This document shows, piece after piece, positions 1-13,170 of a DNA stretch of 64,000 nucleotides. Made by a program: the position numbers and the translations under genes. The stretch's first letter is position 1. Each line of letters opens with the position of its first letter. This stretch comes from Phaseolus vulgaris (lineage: Eukaryota > Streptophyta > Magnoliopsida > Fabales > Fabaceae). The stretch lies in the NCBI RefSeq assembly GCF_000499845.2, contig NC_023758.2:2706311-2770310 (forward strand), written 5' to 3'. A model generated the notes under the pieces. The model saw only the letters and a list, made by a program, of their open reading frames with translations, had not been told where the DNA came from and ran no database searches.

Positions 1-171
1 CTTAAAAGGGTGAGGGTCTCTCAGATACCTCTAAAGTATTTTTTTTATTCATCAATAAAAATAGAAGAAGATAATATAAAACAAATTACAAAACCACAGG
101 TTATAATAGGGATCATGAATAATAAACAGTAATACGTAAGAGCATGACAGTTGGTTGAGTAGAAGATGGTG

Positions 172-1124
172 GGCAAATTTATAAAAATGGTGTAATTCAC
201 TTTTAAAATTATTCAAATAGATAAATACAAAAAAAATTATGGTATATTTTAGTCAAAGTTATTATTGATGTAGACAATATTAATTAAATTTATTAATATG
301 TGACTATTTTTTAATTAAAGTTGTCAACTGAATAATTTTAGTTTAAATAAATTGTGAAAAAATTGGACACTTATATTTTATCTAGATTGAAGTTGTTAAT
401 TTGGTTGTTTAGTTGATTTTAAAAAAAAAAATATATATATATATAGTTAAAAAATTTATTTTATAAATAATACCAAAATTTAGTTTTTTTTATTTAAAAA
501 AATCATTTATAAAGTTGTAGAATTAATTATTTTTTTTACAATAATTTTAAATCAATTGGGTTAAAAATAATTTGTGTGATAAATTATAAATATTAAATAT
601 TTTTTAAATATTGTTAAAGTTAAAAATACACTTATAAGAAAATGAGATATGGTTTATGTATAAATTTTTAGATTATATAATATGTAAAATGTAATAATAT
701 ATCATGACCCCATCTGCCTACAATTCAATGTCATACCTGCAGTATTATCGACAACAATACATTCACAGGTGTTTGAAAATCAAATCAGAATGAGAACAAT
801 GAAGTTTAAATTATTATATATATATTTGTTAATTATTAATTATTTAAAAATAATTTAATTGAAGTTGTCAACAGAATTGACAATTTTAATTTAAATAAAT
901 TTGACAATTTAGTGGCCAATTTTTTCACAACAACAATTTATTTAGATTGAAGTTTCCAATTCCGTTAACAACTCTAACTAAAAAAAATATAGATTAATAG
1001 ATTTAATTGATGTTCTCCACACCATTGACAACTTTGACTCAGAAATACTCATTTTCGTAATTTTATTTATTTATTTATCCATTTGTATTTTTTTTTAAAG
1101 TGAATTACACCTGATAAATTTTCC
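172..1124. mobile_element. Mutator-like foldback MITE (non-autonomous)
   Basis: The two ends are long imperfect inverted repeats. The left arm runs from GGCAAATTTAT through GGTGTAATTCAC (about 172-200). The right arm reads the reverse complement (about 1098-1124). The symmetry continues inward for roughly 200 bases, with AAATTGTGAAAAAATTGG near 345-364 matching the complement near 920-950. The element is flanked by 9-bp near-duplications, aagatggtg at 163-171 and aaaatggtg at 1125-1133, the size typical of Mutator-like elements. No transposase is encoded and the interior is AT-rich. It lies about 280 bases upstream of the acyltransferase start codon. Class assignment is inferred from the TIR length and duplication size. 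Confidence 0.72.
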
Positions 1125-1350
1125 AAAATGGTGAGAGCATTATCTGAATTTGGTTAGATAGGATATTATGGATAGATAATGATAAATTGACAAATCCACA
1201 TTATTTATACAATCACATTACAACTCCTAATACCATTATTTTAATATATATTTTATATTATTTAATTTCAAACTTACCTTTTATTATATATATTTATTTC
1301 TAAATTCATACCAAATTTCTAAGAGTTATGAACTTCCTCATGGATAAGTC

Positions 1351-1358
1351 TATATATA
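1351..1358 (+). promoter_or_regulatory. TATA box of the acyltransferase gene
   Basis: TATATATA lies 51 to 58 bases upstream of the ATG at 1409. That would put transcription start near 1380-1390 and give a short leader. This is inferred from spacing alone. Confidence 0.55.
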
Positions 1359-1408
1359 GTATTTTGAAATGATAATGGTGGCATGTACGTAGTTGTAAGG
1401 AGAGATTG

Positions 1409-2760
<1,352 letters not shown>

Positions 2761-3240
2761 GGAGTTGGATATTAACTTCACACCCTTTTCCTACCATCAT
2801 CGCTTTCCCATCTTTTCCAATGCTATACAGGTTTTGTTAGTCGTGTAGCACTATCCTTTATCACCTCACGTCTTTCTAGTTTTTCAATTCAATAATTATG
2901 TAATGCTTATGTGTCACCATCTCGTATAACATTCATCATGATAAGTGTTCTTCGAGATTCTCATCTTTATTTACTAATAAAAAGGTAAAGTGATGATGAT
3001 TTACTCTATATCTCGTGATTAACAAACAAGTTTCACATCGAGAATTTTTTTTTTTTAGAATGACTTTGGATTATGGAGAATTAAGATGAAGAACATCTTG
3101 ATACAATAAAATTGTGTTGATACTCTGAAAGATAATGCAAACATATTAGTGTGTATGTCTTAAAAGAAAATTACTAATATAATCAACAAAGCTAAGAGTG
3201 TCATAATTTAGTGTTTTTAATGTTACTTATTTTAATTTAA
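2761..3240. other. 3' flank of the acyltransferase gene
   Basis: This holds the probable 3' UTR (AATAATTATGTAATG near 2890) followed by AT-rich spacer. A short segment around 3029-3060 (cacatcgagaa followed by a T run) resembles common legume intergenic repeats. No gene is seen. Confidence 0.4.
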
Positions 3241-3805
3241 AATAAAATTAAAAGTAATTCCCAACTTAAAGTCGTTATAATAAATTAATTTTAAAAGTAA
3301 GTATTTTTTTATTTTAGATGTAATGATTTTATATATAAAGTTTAACACATAAATTTTAATAAACATTTTATTTTTATTTTTTTAAAATGCTATCATTATC
3401 TAAACTGATTTGGAGTACAAATTATGGCAACCATATAAAAATTGATCTTCAATTTAAATCATTCAATCTTGATATAGTTCATTTTCCCAAAGGAATCTAT
3501 CATGTTAGAACTATTTTTTCAGCTATATTTGATGGGAAAAACGCGGCGGAAGCAATACACATAATCACGACTTAACTACATAAAAATAAACGACACAAGA
3601 TTTAACGTGGTTCGGTCGCCAACTGCAACCTACATCCACATCCACATGGGCAACTATTAGGTTTTCATTATATCTTCTTGCACACCAATTACAAATACAA
3701 TGATCTCTTTAAATATAGATTATAAAAGAGACACAGTGATTAAGCTCACCAACAGTTCAGTATCACATAAGATTACGAAAGCTCAAAAGGTAAGGAATTC
3801 ATTTA
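3241..3805. repeat. Dispersed repeat, copy 1 (partner at 12560-13170)
   Basis: Two blocks, 3241-3536 and about 3748-3805, match 12560-12855 and 13106-13165 in the same orientation at roughly 90-95% identity by eye. The middles differ: about 211 bases here and about 250 in the partner. This middle contains GATTTAACGTGGTTCGGTC followed by a 'cctacatccac' stretch, a signature often found in plant Ty1/copia-type repeats, so a retroelement fragment may have been inserted or exchanged here. A short frame starting MLSLSKLIWS is open in both copies, but the differences change amino acids freely, so no coding constraint is visible. The repeat class is unknown. Confidence 0.6.
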
Positions 3806-6049
3806 TATACTCTCTTTTTTATCAACAATAAAAAATTAATAAATATAAACTACTTTAGGGTGATTCAACTCTTATACAAAATTATATTTTATCCTCCTCC
3901 TACCAAGAAACGCTTATCATACTGACAACAATGTCATACAGTCAAACAAAATAAAAATTCTCAAACAAGACATCAAGAATAACATCATTATTTTATTGAT
4001 CTGTCATTAAAAGGAATAACATAATTATTTTAAGGTCTCTTTGTTTTTTTTTTATATTGTTCACGATAAGGATATGAAAGGATATCAATTATTTGAGTTT
4101 TAGGATTTTATAAAAAAAATAGAAGATACAAGTGTGAATAATAATTTTTCTCTTCCCTTAAAAATAAGAAAAATAAAAGAAAAGTCACGTCACTATAAGA
4201 TTATTTCTGAATTTACTTTTATTAAATATATTTAATTAACAAAAATATTTTAATAAAATGAAATAATAATAATTAATAATAAAATAAAATTTTAATAAAA
4301 AATATATATTTATTTATAATAAATAAATTATATAATTATTATTATAAGTATAATAATACTATTACCTTTAGTAAAAAGGATTTTCTAATTATAATTTTTA
4401 AATTATTTATTTTTATATAATAATTGATAATTTTTACATATATTCAAAATTTTACATTTAAATTATTTTTTTTCAAATAACTTGCATTTTTTTCAAAGAT
4501 TGATTTATTGAACTATTTATACTACTAATAATTTTAATTCATTTAAATTTACACAAAAATATCTAATATTTAATTTTTTTAAAGAAAAAGATAAGTTTAT
4601 AATCTTACATTTTACGCATCTAAAAATAAATAAAAACCATGTATTTGTTTCAACAAGCTAAACACGTACACAATAAACAACGATAGAAAAGCGTGAATTA
4701 ATTTTGTTTAGATCAAGAATGTTGCAACTATTCAAGGGCAAAGAAATGTCGATCGAAGATAGACACAATGTTTTCTCTCTTAAGAAAAGTGAAGAAAGTT
4801 ATATCACATAATTAAAAAATCTTATTTATCCTTATATACATATAATTGTAATATCTATTTGCATCTGATAATTTTTTCAAATTTTTTTATTAAATTAATT
4901 ATATATATATATAAATTATTTATACTATTAATTTAAATTTATAATATTTTTAAATACAATAATTTTATTTATTTATTTTTTATTATCATTATTATATATA
5001 ATATATATAAATATAATTGATTATATATATTTTTCAACCTAACCATAAGAAATTGATTGTTAATTATTTTTCAAACAAGTTTAACAATTTACAATATTAA
5101 ATTTTTTATTATAACATAAAGATTAGTTTTTATGATCTCTTCCATGTTTCCACAAATTTATATATATTTTTTAAAAATAATTACATAACAGTATCGAGAA
5201 TAATGTAGAAACTTGTATACATTAAAAATTCTATCCTTATAATTAAATAAAGGAGCTTCCAATTGACCGTACAAGACATATCTATTTCAGACAGCATTTA
5301 ACCAATAGTTGGCCCAATCCATACTTTGAAAATTAGAAATTAAAAACAGCAGACTAAGGGACCAGCCAATCTAGCAATATGCAACCCCTTTGGTAGCCTA
5401 CACAGTCCAAAAACATTATCCTCTCCTGTTTCTTAAAACTATACACTGCATTGGTACTATTCGTCAGTTCCTTCTGCTTCTATATTCTTCACATTACTCC
5501 AAAACAACACTATTTATTATGCACTTTAAGCCACAAGTAGATAAAGAGTGTTGTCTATGACAGCAAGGACGTTGCATAATGACTTCAACCACTCTCAATA
5601 CTGCATCTTTCTTATTCCTTCTTATCACCGTAACCTTCTTCACTCCACCATCATGTAACCTAAACACTGCCTTTGTTGATTTCCAACCTTTACCAACTTC
5701 ATCAAGAATCTGCCTCTCCTCATACATTCCCTTTCCAGCATTCTCCTTCTTTCATTTCCTTCTCTGCCTACTTTTATTTCCTGTTCTTCTCCCTGCAACC
5801 ACAAATAAAGACGTAAGCAGCACCTGTTTTGTTTTTAAAAACCACAAGGCTATTACTAACATCAGCATTATAGCTTCATCTCCATGCCTACACAGATTTG
5901 GCTTTAGCTAGATATAACATGGTTTCAACTGCATATTAAGAGCTTGTGCCATTTCCTGCCAGCAGAGAACTAGACCAGACCTGTACACTGCCTTACCTTG
6001 CTTTAGACATTTGTAGGCCTTAGTTGTTTAATGAATACAAACAATTCAG
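3806..6049. other. Intergenic: AT-rich spacer, then a more complex stretch
   Basis: From 3806 to about 5230 the sequence is very AT-rich with nothing recognisable. From about 5240 to 6049 composition is more even and pyrimidine-rich. A 110-codon frame at 5579-5911 (+) begins with a hydrophobic stretch (FLFLLITVTFF), but I recognise no family and see no convincing splice partners. It could be part of a non-coding transcript or chance. Confidence 0.3.
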
Positions 6050-6505
6050 AGTCTACGAGACTCGGACACTTCTCTTAAATGGACGTATCCGTGTCGTACA
6101 CACTTATCGGTGTCGACACTCGTACGACACTTGTAGGACACTTATCGGTGAAGTGTTCAATTCAAAAAATATGTTGGATTTTTGAAAATTCTAACACGAT
6201 TCTACAACAATTTTAAAATGTATAAATACAATAATTTTCTAAAAACTCAAATTTATTGTATAAATTTTTATTATGATTATAAAAATAAGGAACAAATTCT
6301 TTTGAACCAGTCATGAAAAATATCTTTATGCTCTCGAAAGAATCTTAAACATACTTTTGCACATAAATATTTATTTTTAATTTATATAATTCAAAATTAT
6401 ATAATATATAGATTTGTGTCTCCGTATCCTACTTTTAAAGATTATACGTATCTCTGTGTCCGTATCTGTATTGTGTCAGTGTCCGTGTCCGTATTTGTGC
6501 TACAT
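6050..6505. repeat. Dispersed repeat with GTGTCCG-type ends, longer copy
   Basis: The left end is rich in cggacac/gtgtccg/tcggtg words, and the right end carries gtgtcagtgtccgtgtccg. The end sequences resemble each other in inverted orientation (CTACGAGACTCGGACAC versus the complement GTAGCACAAATACGGACAC), as expected of a DNA transposon. The interior (6170-6330) matches 44800-44890, including acaaattcttttgaaccag in both. No clear target duplication was found and no coding sequence is seen. Confidence 0.5.
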
Positions 6506-7915
6506 ATAAAACCCAGTTGAGTAAGAGAAGTTAAAACCAGATATTTTCCTCTTCATCCATGACTAGGCTTGCGTTTGCGTTTGTGGTAAGTGGAAGATCT
6601 CATCAGCATCCACCTTCCTTTCTTTAAACACAACACCATTCCTTTAACTCCAAATACTCCATAGGACTGCTACCCAAGTATGTTTGGCCACAAGCTTCAT
6701 CTTTATTTTTGTGACAATTATTACTACTAATACCAGGGAGAAGACAAACTATTGCAGGGACATATGGATGTACAAGACATCGTGCCACATTTGATAACAT
6801 ATGCGAGCTTTCTGTGCCAGCAGGCGAAGTCAAAAGACTTCATCCCTCTCTTCACCTACTTCAATCACCATCTCAAATGTGGTCCTACAAAGTTTACAAC
6901 TACACAATTTAAATCTTTAATCGACTTATAAGAAAAAGATATCAAATTGCAAGTTAATCGATAAACATACAAAACATGTTTAATAATCATATCGTTGTCC
7001 TTTTTTAGACGACATTGATACATGTTCCATCAACATAGTAAGAGAAGGAAAATATATGAAACATCCATAATCAAGTGTTTGGCTTTAAGTCATCTGATAA
7101 AATATCTCGTATCCAATATCAAAAGCTAATTTTTCATTGGAGACAAAATTATTTAAAGATTTAAACATATCTTAGATGCTACTATATTGATTATTTGTTA
7201 AATTAAGACCCACAACAGTTCTATCTCAGGGATGTCGAGAAGAGTGAACTAGAATAAGAAGGTACTGAGTGATCAACATTAACCAGCTTTACTACTATCA
7301 CGCCCTATGATAGAACCTTTGCCTTTTTCAGCTTTCTCCGTTAGATAGCTAATAATTTTGAAGCAAGAAAAGATCTCATATCATTTACTATCACATTTTG
7401 TACAAGCCACTTCTCTTGACTTGTTCTACTTTCACTCGGTCCATGGACAACAAAAGCAATTCCATACTATGGTGAGGGAGAAGGTTGTTTCTTCTTTTTT
7501 GCTGTTTTCAGCCATCGCAAAAACAAAAAATATCAGAGAGAATTTATTGTCTTGTTCTAATATCATAAAGAATAAGTATTTAGCAAACTGAAATTCACGT
7601 TCATATTTCAAAAATTGTATCCTATGATTACAATATTTTTTAATTATATACGACACACGTTATTGAAATTAATTCTCAAAGTCCAAATTATACAGCTGAA
7701 TTACGGGAGATACATATAAAGTTCCAAACTATAGGAATATAAACAAACACACTAATAGATATTACAATTTCTCCAGCATAATTGACTAATAAAACAACAG
7801 AAGTAAACGGAAATACAGAAAAACGTTGACTGATAGAAGCATCTTGTTTCAACTGCTGTAACATCAAGAGGCTGCCACTGAAACCTTAGTTTTGTGGGAC
7901 ATTCATTGACCTTTC
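6506..7915. other. Intergenic, including the 3' end of the LysM receptor gene
   Basis: This lies downstream of the minus-strand receptor kinase, so roughly 7700-7915 is probably its 3' UTR. A 69-codon minus-strand frame at 6624-6833 is not recognised and has no supporting signals. Nothing else can be assigned. Confidence 0.3.
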
Positions 7916-9766
7916 CTAACTCAGTGAAGAATTCAGGGTTCTTGACAGAGATTGCACAATCTCATGCACACTAGGACGACTTGCTGGATCACTCGATATG
8001 CAGTTATCAATCATTTCAATCACAAACATAGCAAGTTCAAATGGACAATTTTCTTGCAAAGAGGGATCCACAAACGCCTTCAACCTCTCCTGGCCACTTT
8101 CTTCACCAAGCATGACACGTAAAACATGTGACAAGTTTGTCTCGTCTTCTGTTAGAATAGCAGCAACCTCTTTTCCTGTGATCATTTCCAGCATCACTAC
8201 CCCAAAAGCATACACATCAAGCTTCGTAGATACAAGACCATGTTCCAAATACTCGGGAGCCATGTAGCCTCTTGTCCCAACAATGTGCCTAGTGGCAGGA
8301 AATTGATCTTCCCCTCCTTCCACACGCCTAACAAGGCTTAAATTTGCAACCTTTCCCCTGAAGTCACCATCCAGAAGAATGTTACAACTCTTGATATCCT
8401 TGTGGATATAAGGAGGAGAAGTGAAACTGTGAAGATAATCTAGTCCTGTGGCCACATCCAATGCAATCTGTATTCTCTGCGTCCAACTCAGAAACTTCCC
8501 ATCCACGTTGTTGAAGAAGATCCATTCACTCAAAGCTCCATTAGCAGCATACTCAAAAACAAGGTACCAACGCCCCTCGTGGAAGCTAACCCCGGAAAGG
8601 CGTATAACATTGGAATGGTTGATTTTGTTCAGTATCTCCATCTCCTTTGTCACATCACCTTCGATCTTTTTAATTGCTGCCAAATCACCATTAATCACAC
8701 CGCGATAAACAGACCCTTTGATCCAGTAGCTAGGACTAAAGTTATCTGTTGCTCGCTTTAGTTCCTCAAAATCATACACCTTGAACGATTGACCTATGCC
8801 AGATATGATCTCTGAAAATTTTTCATTTACCCTCCTTTGTGGTTTTTTCTTAGTTGCCTCAAAATTCTTGGCCACTACCGCTGACTCGTCTTTGTTTCTA
8901 TTTTTGCGATAGCGTGTGAAGAAAATGACAGCACAAAGAGCTGATGTCAAGGCAACAGCTCCAACAACAGCATACACCCATGTTTTCTTGTGATGAGAAG
9001 AGGGGGGTGATGAGGGGGGTGGCGTAAGTTGAGCTGGAGAAACGGTTTGAGAACTTGAGGGCTTATCGTGAAGGGGAATTAGAAGTGTAGTAAAGGGATA
9101 GATAGTGGATTGTGACAAAGTGAGGCTATTAGCTTCAAGAGTGGTCATAGTGCCAACACCAAATTTCTCAGCGATGACTGAAACAAAATCATCCGGCTTC
9201 ACCAAGTAGCTTAAGAGGTACCTAATGGCTATCTCGGTTTGGTTTTTGGTGGGACAAGCACATCTGAGAGGCACTAGAAGTTTTCTACCGGGGTATATGT
9301 TTGCTGGGTTGTGGTTTTGACTCTGCAAAGCTTGACATGTTGTGAGGCCCTCGAAAGTGTTATTAGCAATCAAGAAGTAAGTTTCTGAATTCTGGAATAC
9401 ATAGGATGTGTTTGTTTGATAATACTCACCTGCACAGGAACAGTTGACCGGAACAAGCACCAACTTGTTTGTTTGGAAGGTGTCATTCAGGGAAACGGAA
9501 TTTATATGAGCAAGTTGGGACGGATCAGAACCTAATAAAGTAGATATTGTGGAGACAGAGTTGTAAATGGGTTGAGATCTGAAAGTAAGGAATGCTTGGC
9601 AGCTGTTTGCACCATTACAAGTGTAACCACGAATAGAGTTTTTGTTACCACTTGAAGGGCATGCTACTGTGCCTAAACCAATATAAGGTTGCTGCCCCAG
9701 AATCAGAGAGAAGTTGTGGATCAAAACGGTGAAAAAGATTATGAGAGTGAAGGGAAAGAGATGCAT
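7916..9766 (-). CDS. LysM receptor-like kinase of the LYK4/LYK5 (LYR) type, probable pseudokinase
   Basis: A single-exon 616-aa protein; the first ATG in frame is at 9766 (the frame extends upstream only via TTG). Residues 1-24 are a signal peptide ending before QQPY. The ectodomain (25-260) has three LysM-type segments separated by CxC motifs at 109-111 and 169-171, then a Pro/Ser-rich stalk. A transmembrane helix is at 263-283 and a kinase-like domain at about 333-610. The glycine loop is replaced by IKGSVYRG (349-356). VAIK lysine is near 366, the catalytic loop is HKD (455-457), and DFG is replaced by NLS (475-477). A missing glycine loop and altered DFG are typical of AtLYK5-type receptors, which bind chitin oligomers at the plasma membrane and signal through an active partner such as CERK1. 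Ligand is inferred from family; a Nod-factor-related role cannot be excluded. Confidence 0.93.
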   Translation of the reverse strand: MHLFPFTLIIFFTVLIHNFSLILGQQPYIGLGTVACPSSGNKNSIRGYTCNGANSCQAFLTFRSQPIYNSVSTISTLLGSDPSQLAHINSVSLNDTFQTNKLVLVPVNCSCAGEYYQTNTSYVFQNSETYFLIANNTFEGLTTCQALQSQNHNPANIYPGRKLLVPLRCACPTKNQTEIAIRYLLSYLVKPDDFVSVIAEKFGVGTMTTLEANSLTLSQSTIYPFTTLLIPLHDKPSSSQTVSPAQLTPPPSSPPSSHHKKTWVYAVVGAVALTSALCAVIFFTRYRKNRNKDESAVVAKNFEATKKKPQRRVNEKFSEIISGIGQSFKVYDFEELKRATDNFSPSYWIKGSVYRGVINGDLAAIKKIEGDVTKEMEILNKINHSNVIRLSGVSFHEGRWYLVFEYAANGALSEWIFFNNVDGKFLSWTQRIQIALDVATGLDYLHSFTSPPYIHKDIKSCNILLDGDFRGKVANLSLVRRVEGGEDQFPATRHIVGTRGYMAPEYLEHGLVSTKLDVYAFGVVMLEMITGKEVAAILTEDETNLSHVLRVMLGEESGQERLKAFVDPSLQENCPFELAMFVIEMIDNCISSDPASRPSVHEIVQSLSRTLNSSLS

Positions 9767-11087
9767 TGTTATTGCAGACAAGAAAGGTGTAAGAAGGATT
9801 TCTCAGTGAATGCAATTTGAACCACTTATTTTCCTTTTTGTACACAAGCAGGCCTAATCCTAGCAATTGCGTAGCACTTTATTAAATGATTTAGGGAGTG
9901 CATTTTCAATTTTTTTTGGAAATTATTTTATTGATTGGTGATGATTTCTGAGAAATAACCAGTATATTGATTTTGGTTCTTGAAGTTGACTTGGAAGTTA
10001 AAATATTTTCAAGCAGCAGATTGGCTTGGATTGTTGTTGACTAAACAGTGGATAACACTATAACATAACAAAACTTGGATTATACGTTAACTTTACGGCC
10101 TGTCTCATCACTTCAGGAGAATAAAATCAATTAAAAAAAGGATGAAAAAAATAACTTCAAATGACTGAGACGCTGAATCAGTTGGTTTTGTTTTGCTTAT
10201 ATCTTCTCTGTGCAACAATGTTGGTTAACCTCTCACTCATAATATTTTATCTTGTAATAACATCTTTAACCAGCCCATTTTGCAATCCCTTTTTTTTTAC
10301 ACTACCGCAATTTCCACCTGCTAACGTGGACATGAGCTTAAATTATGTTCTGGAAAATTTAACAACTTAACTTCTGTTCAAGCAACAACTACGAAGTTTA
10401 AACTGAAAAATTCAATCACGCTAAAACATTGAAGAACGCATACTTTGCTCCAAACCTCAAAAGTTCAAAGCTACTTTCAGTTGATAATGGGATGAGGCAA
10501 TGGTAGTTACGTTCAGACTTCAACTCAAATATTGTGATTTGTGTTTTGTTGGTTGGAGCTACTTCTTTTATGTGGTTTGGTCTTTTGTGATATGTTTCTC
10601 AATTTTTGTGTAGAACTTTTCTTTTGGAACATAAAATAAGATTTTGATTGTTTTGTATTGTTCTTTTCAAATATTAGATTTATAGGTTGTGACGAGTAAT
10701 TTATTATTTTTGATGTTGTAGAAATAGATAGGAACTCTAAACTACTTTCTATTATTTTATTTTTTTATTGATAAAAAAATACTCAAATATCGATTGAAAG
10801 CTCGTGTGAAAGTGGTTTGAGTACGTGGAATCTAATTCGAAGTTAAGTCAGAGCAAATTAATTACTCCAACCGTACCATACCATGATCACAAAAAGAAAG
10901 AGCATGGCCAAGCGTCAACTTTCCTCAAACTCCCAGTTTAAGGTTAAATTAAATAATATAAACTTCTCTATAAAAAAATTTAAAATAGATAAAATAGCTT
11001 ATATTTTGAAATAACTATATAAATTATATTATAAATAATAAATATCACAATAGATTTTAGTTTATGAAATATCGCTTTACCAAATTA
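9767..11087. other. Intergenic: receptor kinase promoter side
   Basis: Sequence upstream of the minus-strand LysM receptor gene. The first 100 bases are probably leader. No clear TATA box or other gene is seen; the 69-codon frame at 10161-10370 is unsupported. Confidence 0.3.
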
Positions 11088-11413
11088 CACTACAAGAAAA
11101 TCATGAAATAAAAATTAATTTTTAAAAACAAAAAATAATTAGTTGTTATAATAACTAAATTAAAGACTATTTCAGATACTAAAAAAATTTTGATTTATAA
11201 ATTAGTTTTTATTATTGTTAAATGATTTCTAAATTGATATCTAATTAGCAACAAAGGTTTTTCTACCAAATTTAGAAGTTAAATAATTGGTAGTTAAAAC
11301 CTTGGTAGCTAATTAGAAACTATTTAACAATAATAGAAACTAATTTTTTTTTAATTTTTTAAATGGTTTTAATTTAGTTACTATACCAACTAATTATTTT
11401 TCTCGTAAGTAGT
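11088..11413. mobile_element. CACTA-ended MITE, copy 1
   Basis: The left end is CACTACAAGAAAA at 11088, the canonical plant CACTA terminus. The right end is a decayed complement (TTTTCTCGTAAGTAG near 11399-11413). The interior has inverted symmetry around ACCAAATTTAGAAGTTAAAT and the words AGCTAATTAGAAAC, ATTTAACAATAATAG and CTAATTATTTTT, shared with copies at 22859, 38085, 46987, 59376 and 63524. It encodes nothing. The 3-bp duplication expected for CACTA elements is not clear. Confidence 0.65.
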
Positions 11414-11949
11414 ATAGTATCGTGAACAAAGTTGAATTATACTACTCAAAATTTAACCAAAATTAACTCAAATAGTTTTCAATCTGATTCCATTAGTACA
11501 CAAATCAAATGGGTTTAGGTGAGACCAAGCTCTAGACTTTCTGGCCAACCATTTTATTAAAAAGTAACTACAACTTTATAAAATTAAAAATGATATTATT
11601 TTATTAATATATATTGCAATTTATATTATAAAAATAATGTACGCAGAAGTTAAAATTAATTTCGTTTATTTTATTTAAATTTTAAAAATATTTATTTTAC
11701 TTATAGTTTGTTTAAATATTGAATCAGTTTAGCCTATTAACGCATTGATCGAACATGAGACCATTAGACTTAAAATAATTTAGTCAGTAAGAGAATGAAT
11801 CACATATAAGTTTAAAAAATTTTACCCCTAGATTCAAAGAAGAGATATAGGCTCCAATAACGAATCTACATTCTGAAATTGGAAGAGTTTTTTTTTAATC
11901 CCTAGGTTCATTGGCATTTTATAGGAGTGTAATTGCCACAAGTGATTGT
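11414..11949. other. Intergenic AT-rich spacer
   Basis: No gene, RNA or recognised repeat is seen between the MITE and the trinucleotide microsatellite. Confidence 0.3.
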
Positions 11950-11950
11950 A

Positions 11951-12029
<79 letters not shown>

Positions 12030-12050
12030 TTTTATTATTATTATTATTAT
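11950..12050. repeat. (ATT)n microsatellite
   Basis: About 26 uninterrupted ATT units (11950-12027), then an interruption and about six more units to 12050. Likely polymorphic between lines. Confidence 0.95.
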
Positions 12051-12559
12051 ATCTACAGCATTACTTAAATACTTTACTAAAATTAAGACATAGTTAATAA
12101 GTTACTCCCTTCTTTTTACTCATAAATTAAAAATGGCAATAAATACATATATTTTATATAAAATAATATCATCGCTCTCTTAATAATGGAATTATATTTA
12201 CTCCCATTATTTTCTATAAGATTAAAGCAATTTATGTGAGAAAAAATTTAAAAAGTAATTAATAATACGGAAGAGCATAAATGATTATTACATATGTTAA
12301 AGGAGAGAATATTATTTTATTTTACTTGGAGTAAAATGGTTTTCATCAAATCATTTAAAATAAATTGTACTCGTTGGATTATGAGGTTATATTGATATAT
12401 AAAATTAGTAAAACGGTTGATAAAATCCAAATCGATCTATTCTGGGGGGTTAACTGAAAAATTATATGGCTTGATCTAGTTCATATTTTAAATGAACAAA
12501 AAAATAGTCTAAGTCAGCTTTGTATTGAAAAAGGAGATATTTTTGTTCAATTTAGAACA
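12051..12559. other. Intergenic AT-rich spacer
   Basis: No recognisable feature between the microsatellite and the next dispersed repeat. Confidence 0.3.
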
Positions 12560-13170
12560 AAATATTAAAAAGTAATTCCAAACTTAAATACGTTATAAAA
12601 ATAAATTAATTTTTAAAAGTAAGTCATTTTTTTTTATTTTAGATGTAATGATTTGTATATAAAGTTTAACACATAAATTTTAATAAACATTTTATTTTTA
12701 TTTTTTTAAAATGCTATCATTATCTAAACTGATTTGGAGTACAAATTATGGCAACCATATAAAAATTGATCTTCAATTTAAATCATTCAATCTTGATACA
12801 ATTCATTTTTCCAGAGCAATCTATCATGTTAGAACTATTTTCTCAGCTATATTAACATATAAACCTGTGTAACTTCTATGTTTCTTCCGGATCTTGTTTT
12901 GTTATATAGTTTTCTTCGTTTTTATCATTTTAAAATGAAGATTCAGTGGAATAACTGCTTTGAAAGTTATTTTATCTCACTTTTTGTTTTCTTTGCAACT
13001 TTTTCATAATGAAAGACCGTGACTTAACTCAATTAAATAATAGAGTAGATTATATCATCATTTTCAAGCTATTGTTTTTAATCAGGCACTACTAATTTTG
13101 TTTACAACAGTTCAGTATCACATTAGATTATGAAAGCTCAAAATGTAAGGAATTCATTCATATAAATAAA
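12560..13170. repeat. Dispersed repeat, copy 2 (partner at 3241-3805)
   Basis: Blocks 12560-12855 and about 13106-13165 match copy 1 closely. The central 250 bases differ completely from copy 1 and lack its retroelement-like motif. This copy may keep the ancestral middle. Orientation is the same as copy 1. Confidence 0.6.

Noticed and set aside
3387..3575. 62-codon frame inside the dispersed repeat
   Set aside because: Open in both copies, but the differences are mostly amino-acid changing, so no coding constraint.
5579..5911. 110-codon frame with a hydrophobic start
   Set aside because: Could encode a secreted peptide, but pyrimidine-rich composition explains the hydrophobic text and nothing supports it.
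6624..6833. 69-codon minus-strand frame
   Set aside because: No family recognised, no TATA or splice context.
11911..12093. 60-codon frame with a long poly-tyrosine run
   Set aside because: It is simply the (ATT)n microsatellite translated.
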